NCBI GenBank assembly: GCA_946902875.1
Contig: OX336340.1
Coordinates: forward strand, 14,771,566 to 14,835,565
DNA length: 64,000 bases
Direction of reading: 5' to 3'
Source of the DNA: Nematopogon swammerdamellus
Taxonomy: Eukaryota; Arthropoda; Insecta; Lepidoptera; Adelidae
Position numbers and translations under genes: made by a program
The notes under the pieces: model-generated
The model's input: only the letters and a program-made list of their open reading frames with translations
What the model was told of the DNA's origin: nothing
Databases searched by the model: none
Shown here: piece by piece, positions 13,601-35,350 of the stretch
How the letters are laid out: each line of letters begins with the position of its first letter
Position numbering within the stretch: position 1 is the first letter of the stretch

Positions 13601-16600
13601 ACCCATAAAGGCAAGAAATCATCAATCAATTTTTGATCGAATTATCAGTGTTAGTAGCTCCGTTGGTGCCATGGACCGAAATCCGATCGTGAAGTTAAGC
13701 ACACTCCGCCGGCAGATTAAAACGTGGATGCGAGACAGTTCAACTGCAGAAACTCGTCCAGGTTCGGATTCCATGTAAAACTGTAGGTACCTACCTTACT
13801 AGGTGGTAGGGCATAACACATCCAGATTGATACCACCTACACTGAAGGAAAGGTCGGTCGAAGCGACTATGTAAATAGTTCGTGTTTTCGATCCTGTTCA
13901 GTGTAGCTGGAACGACCAAAGGAAGGCACTGATATGGCACCTAGTTCACCAAGGTGTTATGGGCTGACATCACGGGTGTAGTAGGTGACGTATACAATGA
14001 TGTTAAGTTCCATAAAAAAATAAAATAAATCAATCGGCCACATGACCACATGACACTTGAATTACACTGATCCCTGAATGATCAAATGATGCAAAGCAAA
14101 CCTTGTAGCAATTACAGCAGCGAAAGAGGAAAGAGGGGAAGGTGTGGATCTAAGCTTGCGATTGCTTCACCGAACATATCCGGGCCCATCGGCAGTAGAG
14201 GAGGGTATTAATCGAGGTGGGGACTAGCGAATAATTGAATGTACAACGTACGTAATGATGGTATGCACAACACGCAGTAAGGCCTGGCAGAGCGGCAGAC
14301 AGTCGGGTAGGTTGCTGGAGCCGGCGTCGGCTTCCCGTCCATTCCAGTCTGCCTCCACGCTGCCTTCACCCCCGAGTGCCAGCCAGCTCGCCGCACACGA
14401 CGCCGCCTTGCTCCATGTTTGTATTGTCGCGTCTGTCGGTGGAACATCCCTGCAAATATTATCACTATTATTACAACGAACACTATACTAGATGTCTCAC
14501 CTTCATGGTCCTTTTGAGTCTAAAAACTAACAACCAAATGTTCTGGATTTAGCCACTACAGTCGAGGCTGCCTGTCTCATCATCATCATCATCAGCCTGT
14601 ATCGGTCCACTGCTGGACATAGGCCTCTCCCAAGGCACGCCACCATACGCGGTCTTCCGCTCTTCTCATCCATCCACTCCCGGCTACCTGTTTTAGGTCA
14701 TCTGCCCACCTAGTCGGGGGGCGTCCCACGCTACATTTGCTTGTATGTGGCCTCCATTCGAGCACCCGGCTACCCCATCGGTTGTCAGGTCTACGACAGA
14801 TGTGCCCAGCCCACTGACACTTCAGCTTGCTTATTTTCTTAGCAATGTCGACTACCTTAGTTCTGTGACGTATCACGTCGTTACGGATTTTAGTAAATAA
14901 TGAATAAAAGTGACAATGGAACCTAATGCACATACCCAAGACACAAATAACAATAATTAAAAGATAAATAAGCGACGACAGTGACACTTACTGGCAGGCA
15001 GACTGCAGATGCCTGAGCATATCGTCGAGGACGGCGGGTGAGGCTTGCTGAAGGGCAGAGCGTGTTCGCGATCGCAACGCTGCTCCCATAGTCATACTGT
15101 TGAACTGCAGACAAACTGCATTTTACAATACAATAATTTGCAGCCTGTGGCCAAGGGGTAGATGTCTTGCCTGATTCGAGAAAGGCAATGAGTTTGATAC
15201 CCATTGGACCATCCATCATTCATACATGCAAAATAGCATTTTTTTTATAATCTGAACATCCTATGGATAAATTATCACACTGAACCATGGACATTGTGTT
15301 ACCGCATAGTCTCATCTCTTCAGATATACCGGAGAGTAACTCCAGGAGTATGGAGACATTCTCTGGCCCGGAGAGCGGGCGGAGATATACTCGCCAACTC
15401 CTCTGCTGAACCATGGGCATTGTGTTACCGCATGAACTCACCTCTTCAGGTATAATGGTGAGTATCTCCAGGAGCACAGAGACATTCTCTGGCCCGGAGT
15501 GCGGACGGAGAGTACTCGCCAACTCCTCCGCTGAACCATGGACATTGTGTTACCGCATGAGCTCACCTCTTCAGGTATAATGGTGAGTATCTCCAGGAGC
15601 ACCGACATTCTCTGGCCCGGAGTGCGGACGGAGAGTACTCGCCAACTCCTCTGCTGAACCATGGACATTGTGTTATCGCACGAACTCACCTCTTCAGGTA
15701 TAATGGTGAGTATCTCCAGGAGCACCGACATTCTCTGGCCCGGAGTGCGGACGGAGAGTACTCGCCAACTCCTCTGCTGAACCATGGACATTGTGTTACC
15801 GCATGAACTCACCTCTTCAGGTATAATGGTGAGTATCTCCAGGAGCACCGACATTCTCTGGCCCGGAGTGCGGACGGAGAGTACTCGCCAACTCCTCTGC
15901 TGAACCATGGACATTGTGTTACCGCATGAGCTCACCTCTTCAGGTATAATGGTGAGTATCTCCAGGAGCACCGACATTCTCTGGCCCGGAGTGCGGACGG
16001 AGAGTACTCGCCAACTCCTCTGCTGAACCATGGACATTGTGTTACCGCATGAGCTCACCTCTCCAGGTATAATGGTGAGTATCTCCAGGAGCACCGACAT
16101 TCTCTGGCCCGGAGTGCGGGCGGAGATATACTCGCCAACTCCTCTGCTGAACCATGGGCATTGTGTTACCGCATGAACTCACCTCTTCAGGTATAATGGT
16201 GAGTATCTCCAGGAGCACAGAGACATTCTCTGGCCCGGAGTGCGGACGGAGAGTACTCGCCAACTCCTCTGCTGAACCATGGACATTGTGTTACCGCATG
16301 AGCTCACCTCTTCAGGTATAATGGTGAGTATCTCCAGGAGCACCGACATTCTCTGGCCCGGAGTGCGGACGGAGAGTACTCGCCAACTCCTCTGCTGAAC
16401 CATGGACATTGTGTTACCGCATGAACTCACCTCTTCAGGTATAATGATGAGTATCTCCAGGAGCACCGACATTCTCTGGCCCGGAGTGCGGACGGAGAGT
16501 ACTCGCCCACTCCTCTGCTGAACCATGGACATTGTGTTACCGCATGAGCTCACCTCTTCAGGTATAATGGTGAGTATCTCCAGGAGCACCGACATTCTCT

Positions 16601-19148
16601 GGCCCGGAGTGCGGACGGAGAGTACTCGCCAACTCCTCTGCTGAACCATGGACATTGTGTTACCGCATGAACTCACCTCTTCAGGTATAATGGTGAGTAT
16701 CTCCAGGAGCACCGACATTCTCTGGCCCGGAGTGCGGACGGAGAGTACTCGCCAACTCCTCTGCTGAACCATGGACATTGTGTTATCGCACGAACTCACC
16801 TCTTCAGGTATAACGGTGAGTATCTCCAGGAGCACGGAGACATTCTCTGGCCCGGAAAGCGGCCGGAGAGTACTCGCCAACTCCTCCGCTCCCTGCTGCA
16901 TGATGTAAGCTGCCAGCTGCAATGAGCTCACTACTTATTTTAACTTATTTTGCCAATATGAGTTTACGGCACACAAGGCCAATAGGGGTGAAACAAATTG
17001 ACAAAAGTGACACTGAAACAGTTATTTCTGAAGGTATCAAACTAAGCTTTGTTTACACAATTGGTAGAACTAAATAATGCACTCTAGGGATTCGTCAAAA
17101 TCAAGATTTCGTCATCACCAAAAATCAGTAATAATCATTGGCGTATACAGAGGGGGGGCCGAGTGGGCACGGCCCACCCCAGAAGTGTCTTGTGCCCACC
17201 CCAGGATGTTGGTTTGCCAACCCAAAATTCTAGGGTGGGCACTTAAATAATTTCACACAAAAACACTTAAATAATCTATAGCTGAGGAATCAACATAAAA
17301 TTCAATTTCCATCCAGGTAATCAAAATAATTTTTTTTTTGTTTAATTTTATTTAGGTACAGAAACTTTCCGAAATCAATGGTCGAAATACGGCTCAACAC
17401 TTCAAGTTCAAATTACCTACTTTTATTGCGTAGGTACATCGGGTTTTGGCTTCATCGGCCATCGCTTTTCAGGGGCCAGGCCCACCCTGGAAAATAACCC
17501 TAGATACGCCAATGGTAATAATACAAAGTTAGATTTGTTTTATAGAAATTGTGACATGTGGCATCATTGCGCATAGAAGCAAGTGTCTTAATGATGCACA
17601 TACACATTCTGTGATGAACGGAGATTGCAAATTATTATATTTTTTTATTTTAGGTTTTGTTTTAGATTATCTTAAGTAATCTTTGTTTTAGATTTAATTC
17701 AGTACTTACACTGATACATAATCTATTCAACACAATTTTCGGTCCATTACAAAATGCGAGAATAGCTTCTAGGATTTTATTTTTAAGTTCTTCGTGATTA
17801 TCTGCAGGTACTTCGTTCCAACATCTCAGCAGCTTTGTGTGCAGTGTGGTGGCTGCAAAAAACTGCACCTCCGTGCCCTGAGAACAAAAGAAGGTGTATA
17901 AATAGCCCACTCGGATATATCATCATCAGGCTTGAGGTTCCAAAACGGACCACCGTCCAGTAACTAGTCGGTGAGCTAGCTAATACAATAGTTTGACTTT
18001 TTGGGACGCTAAAAGGTGTTTTTTTGCGCAGAAAGCACTGATACAAAAAAACATTATTCGAAGATTATTCCTTCATATTAAAAATATATTATTCAACATT
18101 AAGTCCTTTTCTTGCAAAACTGAAATTCGCCGCCCAAACTTCCCTTAGACTTGTGCGCTACAGTGTACATAAATAGAGAAAGTTGCGGACCTTCACTGTG
18201 ACTTCACGCTAACCTCATGATGGTCCGTGACGCATGGAGGGATATGATTAATGATATTTTTCAATAAGGTGTTTTGTTTTTTTAACAATTTCCATGGTTT
18301 TTATTTTTTCATATTCAGATTTATTATTACTGAAATATTTTTATTAAAAATTTGTATACGGACCACGGTATAACGGTATCAAATGCTCTCCCTCTCCTTC
18401 CCCTACCACGGAGGGGCTGTGGTTTTAATTTTTTTTTATTTAAACCATCATGGGTGGCTCTGCCGAGAGATCAATGGTGCAGTCCACAGAGCCAAAATAA
18501 CCCCTCCTCACGAAACCACGCTCAGTCAGGTGTCATGCCAGCAGATTTGCGGACTGTTGCTAGCCTGTTTAGCTTGTTTAGTGGTTGGTCGCCCTTGAAC
18601 ATTAACTTCTCAAGGTTTCGAGGGTGTCTTTATAGAGGTGCAGAGGTAGGGGGTGAGGAGGAGGCGTCGGAGGGGTAATGATTTACCCGCTTCCCCTCTG
18701 CCGGAAGGAGAGGGGAAGGGAGGGGTGTTTTTCGTGTTTTTATCCCCCTACCTGGCTCCCCAGTAGTCACCCCCTTTTTCCGAAACTACGCGTTGTTTTA
18801 CAAAAATTTTTAATGCAATTATTTTACAAAAATTCGTTTTTTAACTCGGCCTACACAATACACATAACCATAACTCGGCACCCCTCTATAAAACCACACC
18901 CAAGGTTCTTTACAAGCTTTTTTTTTCAGGATTCCAGAATGAACTATTGTTATGGAAGCCATACCATCATCAAAACCATCAAATATGAAACAAACCTTAT
19001 GACACTGTAGAAGTTCCCACACAAAACTCCAGGCCTCAGGACAGCGCTGGGCTGCTGTCAACCACTCGTGCGCCTGGGCACGCTCATTCGCTTCACAGTT
19101 ATAAAACACTGAAACAGCATACTCGAGGTGCGCCGCTGTGTACTCCAT
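1628..19148 (-). CDS. IPO13: Importin-13 (karyopherin-beta nuclear transport receptor), 17 exons
   Basis: Importin-13 is a bidirectional importin-beta family receptor that imports cargoes such as UBC9 and MAGO-Y14 and exports eIF1A with RanGTP. Exons, 5' to 3' on the minus strand: 18996-19148, 17710-17877, 16800-16916, 14992-15104, 14252-14449, 13330-13513, 11807-12019, 11334-11492, 10864-11072, 8750-8966, 8436-8579, 7764-7947, 7325-7530, 6112-6322, 5521-5658, 2675-2873, 1628-1748. Phases agree at every junction and give about 977 aa (human about 963). Diagnostic matches include the start MEYTAAHLEYAV, LLQCHK|GTEVQFFAATTLH in the importin-beta N-terminal domain, PEE|FNSM, the VAIGE..SRAM region, ETHSSLTFGFWYMLQ, and the C-terminus FSLVCRGLIGTEYA. 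The HEAT-repeat array fills the protein. The exon 12/13 junction is the least certain: the only GT-AG solution uses a weak donor. Exon 6 ends in a GC donor. AATAAA-like signals lie near 1510-1535. Introns carry many mobile elements and the exon-3 tandem array. Confidence 0.92.
2140..2270. repeat. Dispersed repeat, fragment (family also at 18450-18560 and 24525-24735)
   Basis: The phrase CATACCAGCAGATTTGCAGA, followed by an AAACCCAGGTTAAAGGATT-type stretch and a GGTGCGACAAAGAAA segment, recurs with small changes at 24590-24725 and in part at 18530-18560. I cannot assign it to a class. It lies in the last importin-13 intron (1749-2674). Confidence 0.55.
3258..3580 (-). mobile_element. Jockey-type LINE reverse-transcriptase fragment
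   Basis: An open frame on the minus strand contains ENKLLVYEVVLKPIWTYGIQ followed by LWGTASNSNIEILQNI. This is the C-terminal, thumb-proximal signature of Jockey-clade non-LTR retrotransposons (LYK..LKPIW.YGIQLWG.AS.SNI.I.Q). No catalytic YxDD region is present, so it is a dead fragment. It lies in importin-13 intron 16. Confidence 0.7.
4240..4410. repeat. Dispersed repeat, inverted relative to 240-380
   Basis: The stretch holding AATTTAGCATGGTTGTAAT, CTACAAATTTATCTATAACTT and CATTGCAC recurs in reverse complement at about 270-370, with short insertions. The two copies show that the material flanking the window-start hAT fragment is itself an interspersed repeat. Class unknown. Confidence 0.55.
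4862..5215 (+). mobile_element. LINE ORF2 C-terminal fragment (CR1/Jockey type)
   Basis: The frame reads ILTLEERRLLADTTLLFDVV, then a short spacer, VPPRRTRHTALLHEP, HHTNYAQDSVLTRIV and LFTDTDIFHLSRSKFR, ending in TAA. This is the post-RT tail common to CR1- and Jockey-type retrotransposons (LEERR..AD..FL.KL..G..D..ELL......VP.R..R). No RT core remains. It lies in importin-13 intron 15 with the opposite orientation to the gene. Confidence 0.65.
9589..10655. mobile_element. hAT-type non-autonomous element with 8-bp TSD GTTAGAAT
   Basis: Termini read CAGTGGCGGCTGGTGAC at the left and GACCAGCCGCCAGTG at the right, which are imperfect inverted repeats. GTTAGAAT is present exactly at 9581-9588 and 10656-10663, an 8-bp target duplication as expected for hAT transposases. 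The interior is GC-rich with an internal inverted pair around 10430-10550 and has no convincing transposase frame. It lies in importin-13 intron 9 and shares its family with 31106-32367. Confidence 0.9.
12355..12535 (+). mobile_element. Non-LTR retrotransposon ORF fragment
   Basis: A translated frame resembles the VEVG.RG....S...LL..LGLS stretch and the following ..R.S..AS..IW tail found near the end of some LINE ORFs. It is short and interrupted. It lies in importin-13 intron 6. I base this only on motif resemblance. Confidence 0.4.
13650..14025 (+). mobile_element. SINE, diverged member of the tRNA/5S-chimeric family
   Basis: The head keeps GAAGTTAAGCAC (a 5S-rRNA-like box). The body holds the shared blocks ACTGTAGGTACC...ACTAGGTGGTAGGG, ATACCACC..ACTGAA, TATGTAAATAGTTCGTGTTTT, GGCACCTAGTTCACC and ATGGGCTGACATCA. 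It ends in CCATAAAAAAATAAAATAAA. The same blocks recur at 44182-44547, 44905-45290, 47853-48055 and 52837-53123. It lies in importin-13 intron 5. Confidence 0.8.
14583..14890 (-). mobile_element. RTE-type LINE 3' end
   Basis: On the minus strand the frame reads DIAKKISKLKCQWAGHICRR, then LEWRPHTSKCSVGRPPTRWA and WRALGEAYVQQWT, ending just before a (GAT)n-like ATGATGATGATGATGA tail (TCATCATCATCATCA on the plus strand at 14578-14592). This is the well-known C-terminus of RTE-clade retrotransposons (K.QWAGHI.RR...WG..VLEWRP). It is a 5'-truncated insertion in importin-13 intron 4, lying close to exon 4. Confidence 0.8.
15290..16916 (-). repeat. Tandem array of importin-13 exon 3 tail plus intron start (13 units of 123-125 bp)
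   Basis: The unit is the last 87 nt or so of exon 3 followed by the first 36 nt of intron 3. The rightmost unit (ending at 16800) is the real exon. The donor GAG|GTGAGT is repeated with its complementary ACTCACCTC near 15435, 15560, 15683, 15806, 15929, 16052, 16176, 16301, 16424, 16547 and 16670. One further decayed unit sits near 15306. Each unit also has a possible acceptor (CATGGTTCAG). The 87-nt pseudo-exon and the 36-nt spacer are both multiples of three and free of stops in one frame, which is why long minus-strand open frames run through the array. Most copies share a 2-nt deletion (GTCGGTG against GTCTCCGTG in the real exon). Variants such as the GAGATATACTCG block recur 741 bp apart, which points to unequal exchange of six-unit blocks. 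Confidence 0.95.
17136..17514. mobile_element. Short hAT-type MITE, TSD GTAATAAT
   Basis: The ends are CATTGGCGTATACAG and CTAGATACGCCAATG, inverted repeats. GTAATAAT flanks both sides (17128-17135 and 17515-17522). At 379 bp it has no coding capacity. It lies in importin-13 intron 2. Confidence 0.88.
18430..18720. repeat. Dispersed repeat of unknown class
   Basis: GGGTGGCTCTGCCGAGAGAT, AGCCAAAATAACCCCTCCTC and CATGCCAGCAGATTTG recur in part at 24540-24610. The following purine-rich stretch (GGTAGGGGGTGAGGAGGAGG) has no open frame of note. It lies in importin-13 intron 1. Confidence 0.45.
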
Positions 19149-19347
19149 TCTGAGAGGTGATCTTCACTCCGCCATAGTGCATTATCTAACCATCGCTCGG
19201 TGCTTGATCGGCTGGCGGTCTAGCTAGAGGTGAAAATTAAAGCTCCGGATCCACGCAATTTTTACTTTTTCCAGAAATTCAACCAAATTAAGCCCGAATA
19301 TCGAGCCTGCCTTCTGTTGTTCTGTCTGAACTCTGAAGTCTGAAGTA

Positions 19348-20716
19348 CAGTGTTGCCAGCGGGTCTTGTCAAAAGTTACCTCAAATAGAAAAAAAGTAAC
19401 CTTTTATTGTGAAAAGTAACCTTTCATTTTTTTTCAGTTAGTAATGTACCTATTCAAAGTTGATGGATATATGTTGGTTGTATTAACTTACAGAAATGTG
19501 AATGATTTAGTGGTTTTCCATTTTAAGTTGCATTTTACTAGCTAAACACCTAAAATTAAGATCATAAAATGTTATTACACTGAACTAAAAAGGATAGACG
19601 GTACCCAACATACCTATTGGATTAGAATTTTTTTTTTAGGGTTCGTTTAAAAAATATGTGTAAAAAAATACCTTTCAATTCAAAAATTCAATTCAAACCA
19701 CTATGTAAGTAGGCCTGAACGACACAAACAAACAAAACTAAACTTTCTTTGATTCATCGACCAACACGACACGACGATCGAGGCGACACGAACGAACGAC
19801 AGCAAGCGAACTCGAAAAGAGCGAATTAGATTGATCGAGCGAGCAAGCGAGACGCTTTTGTGATTTGGTTATTCACACCCTTTAGTGTGAGAGAAAAGGC
19901 TTATTTTTAACATGTTTTAGAATACACACAGAACCACGACGATTTACGAGCGAAGTGTTGCGTTGCCAACATGAACAAAATATAAAACAGAGTTCTGCCC
20001 ACAGAACTCGCATTGAATCCACAGTAAAGTATAATAATCTATGACACAAACATAGATCTATTTCCGCCGTTTAATCCGTTTCGACTTTCGAGTAAGAAAA
20101 GAAATTTAAAATTTATTATACAAATTAATTCTGAAAAATCACCTAAAAGTACAGTGGGTGGCCAAATTATTAGACTCACCACACTTAATGTCATAGTAAT
20201 CAATACAAATTTGATCTTGGAAAAAAAATGCCACCTCCTAAACCTTTGAACCTAAACTATTGCAACTAGGTATTTTTTATTACTGATATATTTGCCATAA
20301 ACCTACATTTACACCATATCAATGAAAGTCGGCTTAACTTGGAGACAAATTTATAAATACCGATTATTTATTTTCATATCATTTAAATAATTTATGTATA
20401 GAATTAAAACATTTCGATTTTCTACTTTGTCTCTAAGTTAAGTCGATGTTCATAGGTTGAAAATGGTAACGTAGGTGTATGCCAAATATATTAGTAATAA
20501 AAAATACCTAGTTGCAATAGTTTAGGTTCAAAGGTTTAGGACGTGGAATTTTTTTTCCCCAGAGCAAATTTGTATTGATAACTATGACATTAAGTGTGTG
20601 GTGAGTCTAATAATTTGGCCACCCACTGTAACCTTTTGAGTCGTGTAACCTAGAAGTAACCTTTCAGCGTTAAAAGTAACCTAAAAGGTTACAAAAGTAA
20701 CCTTCTGGCAACGCTG
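19348..20716. mobile_element. hAT-type element with TSD CTGAAGTA, carrying a nested mariner MITE
   Basis: Termini CAGTGTTGCCAGCGGG and CTTCTGGCAACGCTG are inverted repeats. CTGAAGTA is found exactly at 19340-19347 and 20717-20724. Subterminal AAAAGTAACCTTT motifs recur at both ends (about 19370-19435 and 20630-20705), as expected for transposase-binding sites. The 20152-20628 MITE interrupts it. It sits about 200 bp upstream of the importin-13 start codon. Confidence 0.9.
20152..20628. mobile_element. Tc1/mariner-type MITE with long inverted repeats, TA TSD
   Basis: The ends CAGTGGGTGGCCAAATTATT and its reverse complement are flanked by TA on each side. The inverted repeats extend nearly to the middle, with indels (for example AAACCTTTGAACCTAAACTA opposite TAGTTTAGGTTCAAAGGTTT). 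At 477 bp it is a palindromic MITE with no coding frame, inserted into the hAT element. Confidence 0.9.
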
Positions 20717-20992
20717 CTGAAGTATGATGTGATGAGGTGAGTGAGGGATGAGATGAGACTTCGTTCATTTCACTCACACACCTAAACGTCAATTGCGTCA
20801 AACCAACTTCTTTGACAACCTGAGTGTCGCCACTACCAAATACAATTAAAAAACGATTTTATTTGTGTATTATTTGTTTTATTCTTAAAATTTTATGTTT
20901 AAAAACTATTTAAATAAATATAAAAACCGCCTACAAAAATGTATGAATAGAAAAAAAATTAAAAAAATATCATACAATATTTTTTTTTGTTT

Positions 20993-21399
20993 TTTTTTAT
21001 GTAATCCAGTATGGGTGGCTGAATCGGAGGGGCCAAAGCGCATGCCCCGACCAGCCAATATCACCTCCGAGAAGGTAGGTACCATACCGGAGACTTCCCT
21101 GGATTGCTGGCTATACTGGACTAGATGAGAACACAACCGAGGCTGCTATGCGGCCATCTTACATCCAGTACGGTGGTATCAACCCAGTCGGCTACAATTT
21201 GAGCCTACCACCTAGTAAGGGGCAAGGGAAGGCACCTACAGTTTCACACCGGTTCCGAACGGTGAAGCAGCAGGGTGTAGGTATGCACGTAAATTTTTTC
21301 CTCAGAAAAAACTCATTCGTACACGCCGACCGGATTCGAACCGCGGACCTCTCGCATGAGAAGCCGATGCCCAAACCACTTGGCCACCCGCCGCTAAAA
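20993..21399 (-). mobile_element. tRNA-headed SINE (family B), minus orientation
   Basis: Read on the minus strand, the head AGCGGCGGGTGGCCAAGTGG ... GGTTCGAATCCGG carries pol III A- and B-box-like sequences. The body matches the copy at 43272-43675 (blocks ACTAGGTGGTAGGCTCAAAT, GTACTGGATGTAAGATG, CCAGGGAAGTCTCCGGTATG). The promoter-like head is tRNA-derived but does not fold into a full cloverleaf with a CCA-ready acceptor. Confidence 0.8.
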
Positions 21400-21824
21400 A
21401 TGGCGACTTCCGCGAATTTATTTTCAATAGCGACTTAGGATTGCCTCTTCTTCGGCGCTGCGGGAAGTGCAGCCCCGCTGCCGTTGCGTAACACAGCGCA
21501 GGCACCCATGCTCGCCTCCGCAGCTTCGGCTTTTTGTTCGGCGACCAGCCTCAGCCGCTCCGGCTCACACGGGTGCCTGCGCTTTGTTACGGCGGACGGG
21601 TGCTGCACTCCCTCCGCGCCTCCGTCTTATAAAAACACTCTAGGGAATAGCCACACTAACAGGTTATGCCGGGGCGGTGGATTTAGTTTTTCCGAAAAGT
21701 ATGTACTCCGTTCATCCTAGCAACTAATGCCGAGCGGTTCCTCTTTCTCTGTACTTCTCACTCTCGCAAAGGGTGATTGAAGTGACTGTGAACTGAGGTT
21801 ATGAATATACATACATACATATCA

Positions 21825-22140
21825 CACACGCTGAATCCCGACAATCGGGGTAAGCAGAGTAATCGGTGTTGTGCTGCAAGAACTCTGGTCAATTACAGCA
21901 CAACACTGACTACCACGTTTCGCAAAGTATTCGAACAAGATTAAATCGATCAAGCAGCAAGTAAGGCACGAAGACCCACCTGCTGCATGAGTCGGTGGAA
22001 GTACCGTGCCAAGGTGAGAGGTGGCGAGCCTGTCGCCCTTCAGCATGGCATCTTGTCCTTATCCCTTAGTCGCCTTTTACGACATGCATGGGGAGAGATG
22101 CAGTGGGGATATTCTTTTTAAGTACCGGCCCCACACGGTA
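21825..22140 (-). repeat. Dispersed repeat family C (about 310 bp)
   Basis: Blocks CCCGACAATCGGGGTAAGCA, GTGTTGTGCTGCAAG, AAGTAAGGCACGAAG and GGGGAGAGATGCAGTGGG recur in the opposite orientation at 39630-39930 and as fragments at 53146-53225 and 61176-61330. It may be a SINE or MITE; no tRNA-like head is obvious. It lies between importin-13 and pontin. Confidence 0.7.
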
Positions 22141-22203
22141 CTCAGTATGAACAAGCAGGTATGATTAAAGTTTAATTAAAAAAAAATATTGAATTATTGT
22201 TTT

Positions 22204-23110
22204 GTTTTGGTCATAACTCGAGAACCACTGGTGCTCGCGTAGATGCGTCGCGTAGCGACGCATCTTCTATAATATATTAAACCTCGTAATTTTTTTTTAA
22301 ACCACCAAAACATCATTTATTTATCACTTGCCGAAGAACCAAGTGGAAGAACCAAGCGAAGGAGTAGGAGTGAAGGATTAGAGGGATTCGAGGGATTGGA
22401 TAAAGTTTTTCAGGTGGCGCACCGAGCGCGTAGTAAGGTGTTTACTACAAAGAGACACTCGTTCGTGTACTTCAAGATTCGACGCTGGCACCAAGGTAGC
22501 GGAATTATAGAAGGCGATTGGCAAGTTTTAAAAATAAGAGCTATGAACTAATCTTTGTTTGAAAATTTTGAATTGAAGCGCACAGGCGTACGACACCTGA
22601 AAGCCATTGTCGTGCCTGCTGTTCCTGCGATCCTACTCCTTCGCCCGGAGCGAACCAATAGAAGCCGATATTCGTTTGGTCGGTTAAGTAACTTGTTAGC
22701 TCAGTGGTAAGCATGTAGGGTTTGCATTTTTTGGACCATGGGTTCGAATCGCACCAAATCTTTTTGCTTTATTTTTTCTTTTTTTTCTTTTGTTATGTTA
22801 CGGTGTTGTAGGTTGTATTGTTTTAGGGTGTTTAGTTTTTTTTATAACCACCTAAGAATTATTTTCGGAAATACAAACTTGTAACAAAAACGACATGCAC
22901 CGCCTCAAAATTAGGTTAGGGATAATATATAGAAGATGCGTCGCGTAGCGACGCATCTTCTATATATTAACCCTGGTTATTTTTTTTTTTAAACCACCAA
23001 AACATCATTTATTTATCACTTCAAGGAGTGGTTCCGCAGGATCGCAGGAACAGCAGGCACGACAATGGCTTTCAGGTGGCGCACCGAAGCACACAGCTTT
23101 GACACACAGA
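22204..23110. mobile_element. Composite repeat with two hairpins and a tRNA-like SINE inside
   Basis: The hairpin AGATGCGTCGC-GTA-GCGACGCATCT occurs at 22241-22265 and again, with longer 17-bp arms, at 22928-22964. Each is followed by the same TTAAACCACCAAAACATCATTT-like tail. Between them lies a tRNA-like head (TTAGCTCAGTGGTAAGCA at about 22697 and GGGTTCGAATCGCACC near 22740) and a body that recurs in reverse at 54690-54900. A CAGGATCGCAGGAACAGCAG segment at about 23038 is inverted relative to about 22620. It ends just before the pontin promoter region. Confidence 0.65.
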
Positions 23111-23257
23111 CAGATTGTTTTCCCTAGTGATTATTTACTCTGTGGTTTTCCCTATTTAGAGTACTTTGGTTCGAACTTCGAAGGAAGAATTTGTTTTGAA
23201 TCAGTTTATACCTACTTAAAACACAAGATTCTTTCTTTCTATCACGCGTTCTTTTGA

Positions 23258-34866
<11,609 letters not shown>

Positions 34867-35350
34867 CTACACTATACACCTGACGCCCGCGTCGCTGGCG
34901 GCGCGCGCGGACGGCGCGAGCACTATCAGCTGCGCTCACGTGCAGCAGGTGCACGCGCTCTTCCTCGACGCCAAGTCCTCCGCCAAAATACTCACCCAGC
35001 ACCGCGACAAGTACATGCTCTAACTACACTATACACCTGACGCCCGCGTCGCTGGCGGCGCGCGCGGACGGCGCGAGCACTATCAGCTGCGCTCACGTGC
35101 AGCAGGTGCACGCGCTCTTCCTCGACGCCAAGTCCTCCGCCAAGATACTCACCCAGCACCGCAACAAGTACATGCTCTAACTACACTATACACCTGACGC
35201 CCGCGTCGCTGGCGGCGCGCGCGGACGGCGCGAGCACTATCAGCTGCGCTCACGTGCAGCAGGTGCACGCGCTCTTCCTCGACGCCAAGTCCTCCGCCAA
35301 GATACTCACCCAGCACCGAGACAAGTACATGCTCTAACAACACTACCTAT

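Noticed and set aside
15290..16916. CRISPR array
   Set aside because: The regular 123-bp period has no unique spacers; the units are near-identical along their whole length and derive from an importin-13 exon. The genome is eukaryotic.
15438..16931. Two long minus-strand frames (220 and 250 codons) of a perfect 41-residue repeat protein
   Set aside because: They are read-through of the importin-13 exon/intron tandem array; the real exon ends at 16800, and the rest is intronic. Kept as a repeat, not as a separate gene.
22687..22760. Functional tRNA gene with GGGTTCGAATC
   Set aside because: Same reason: tRNA-like promoter head of a repeat that recurs at 54690-54900 in decayed form.
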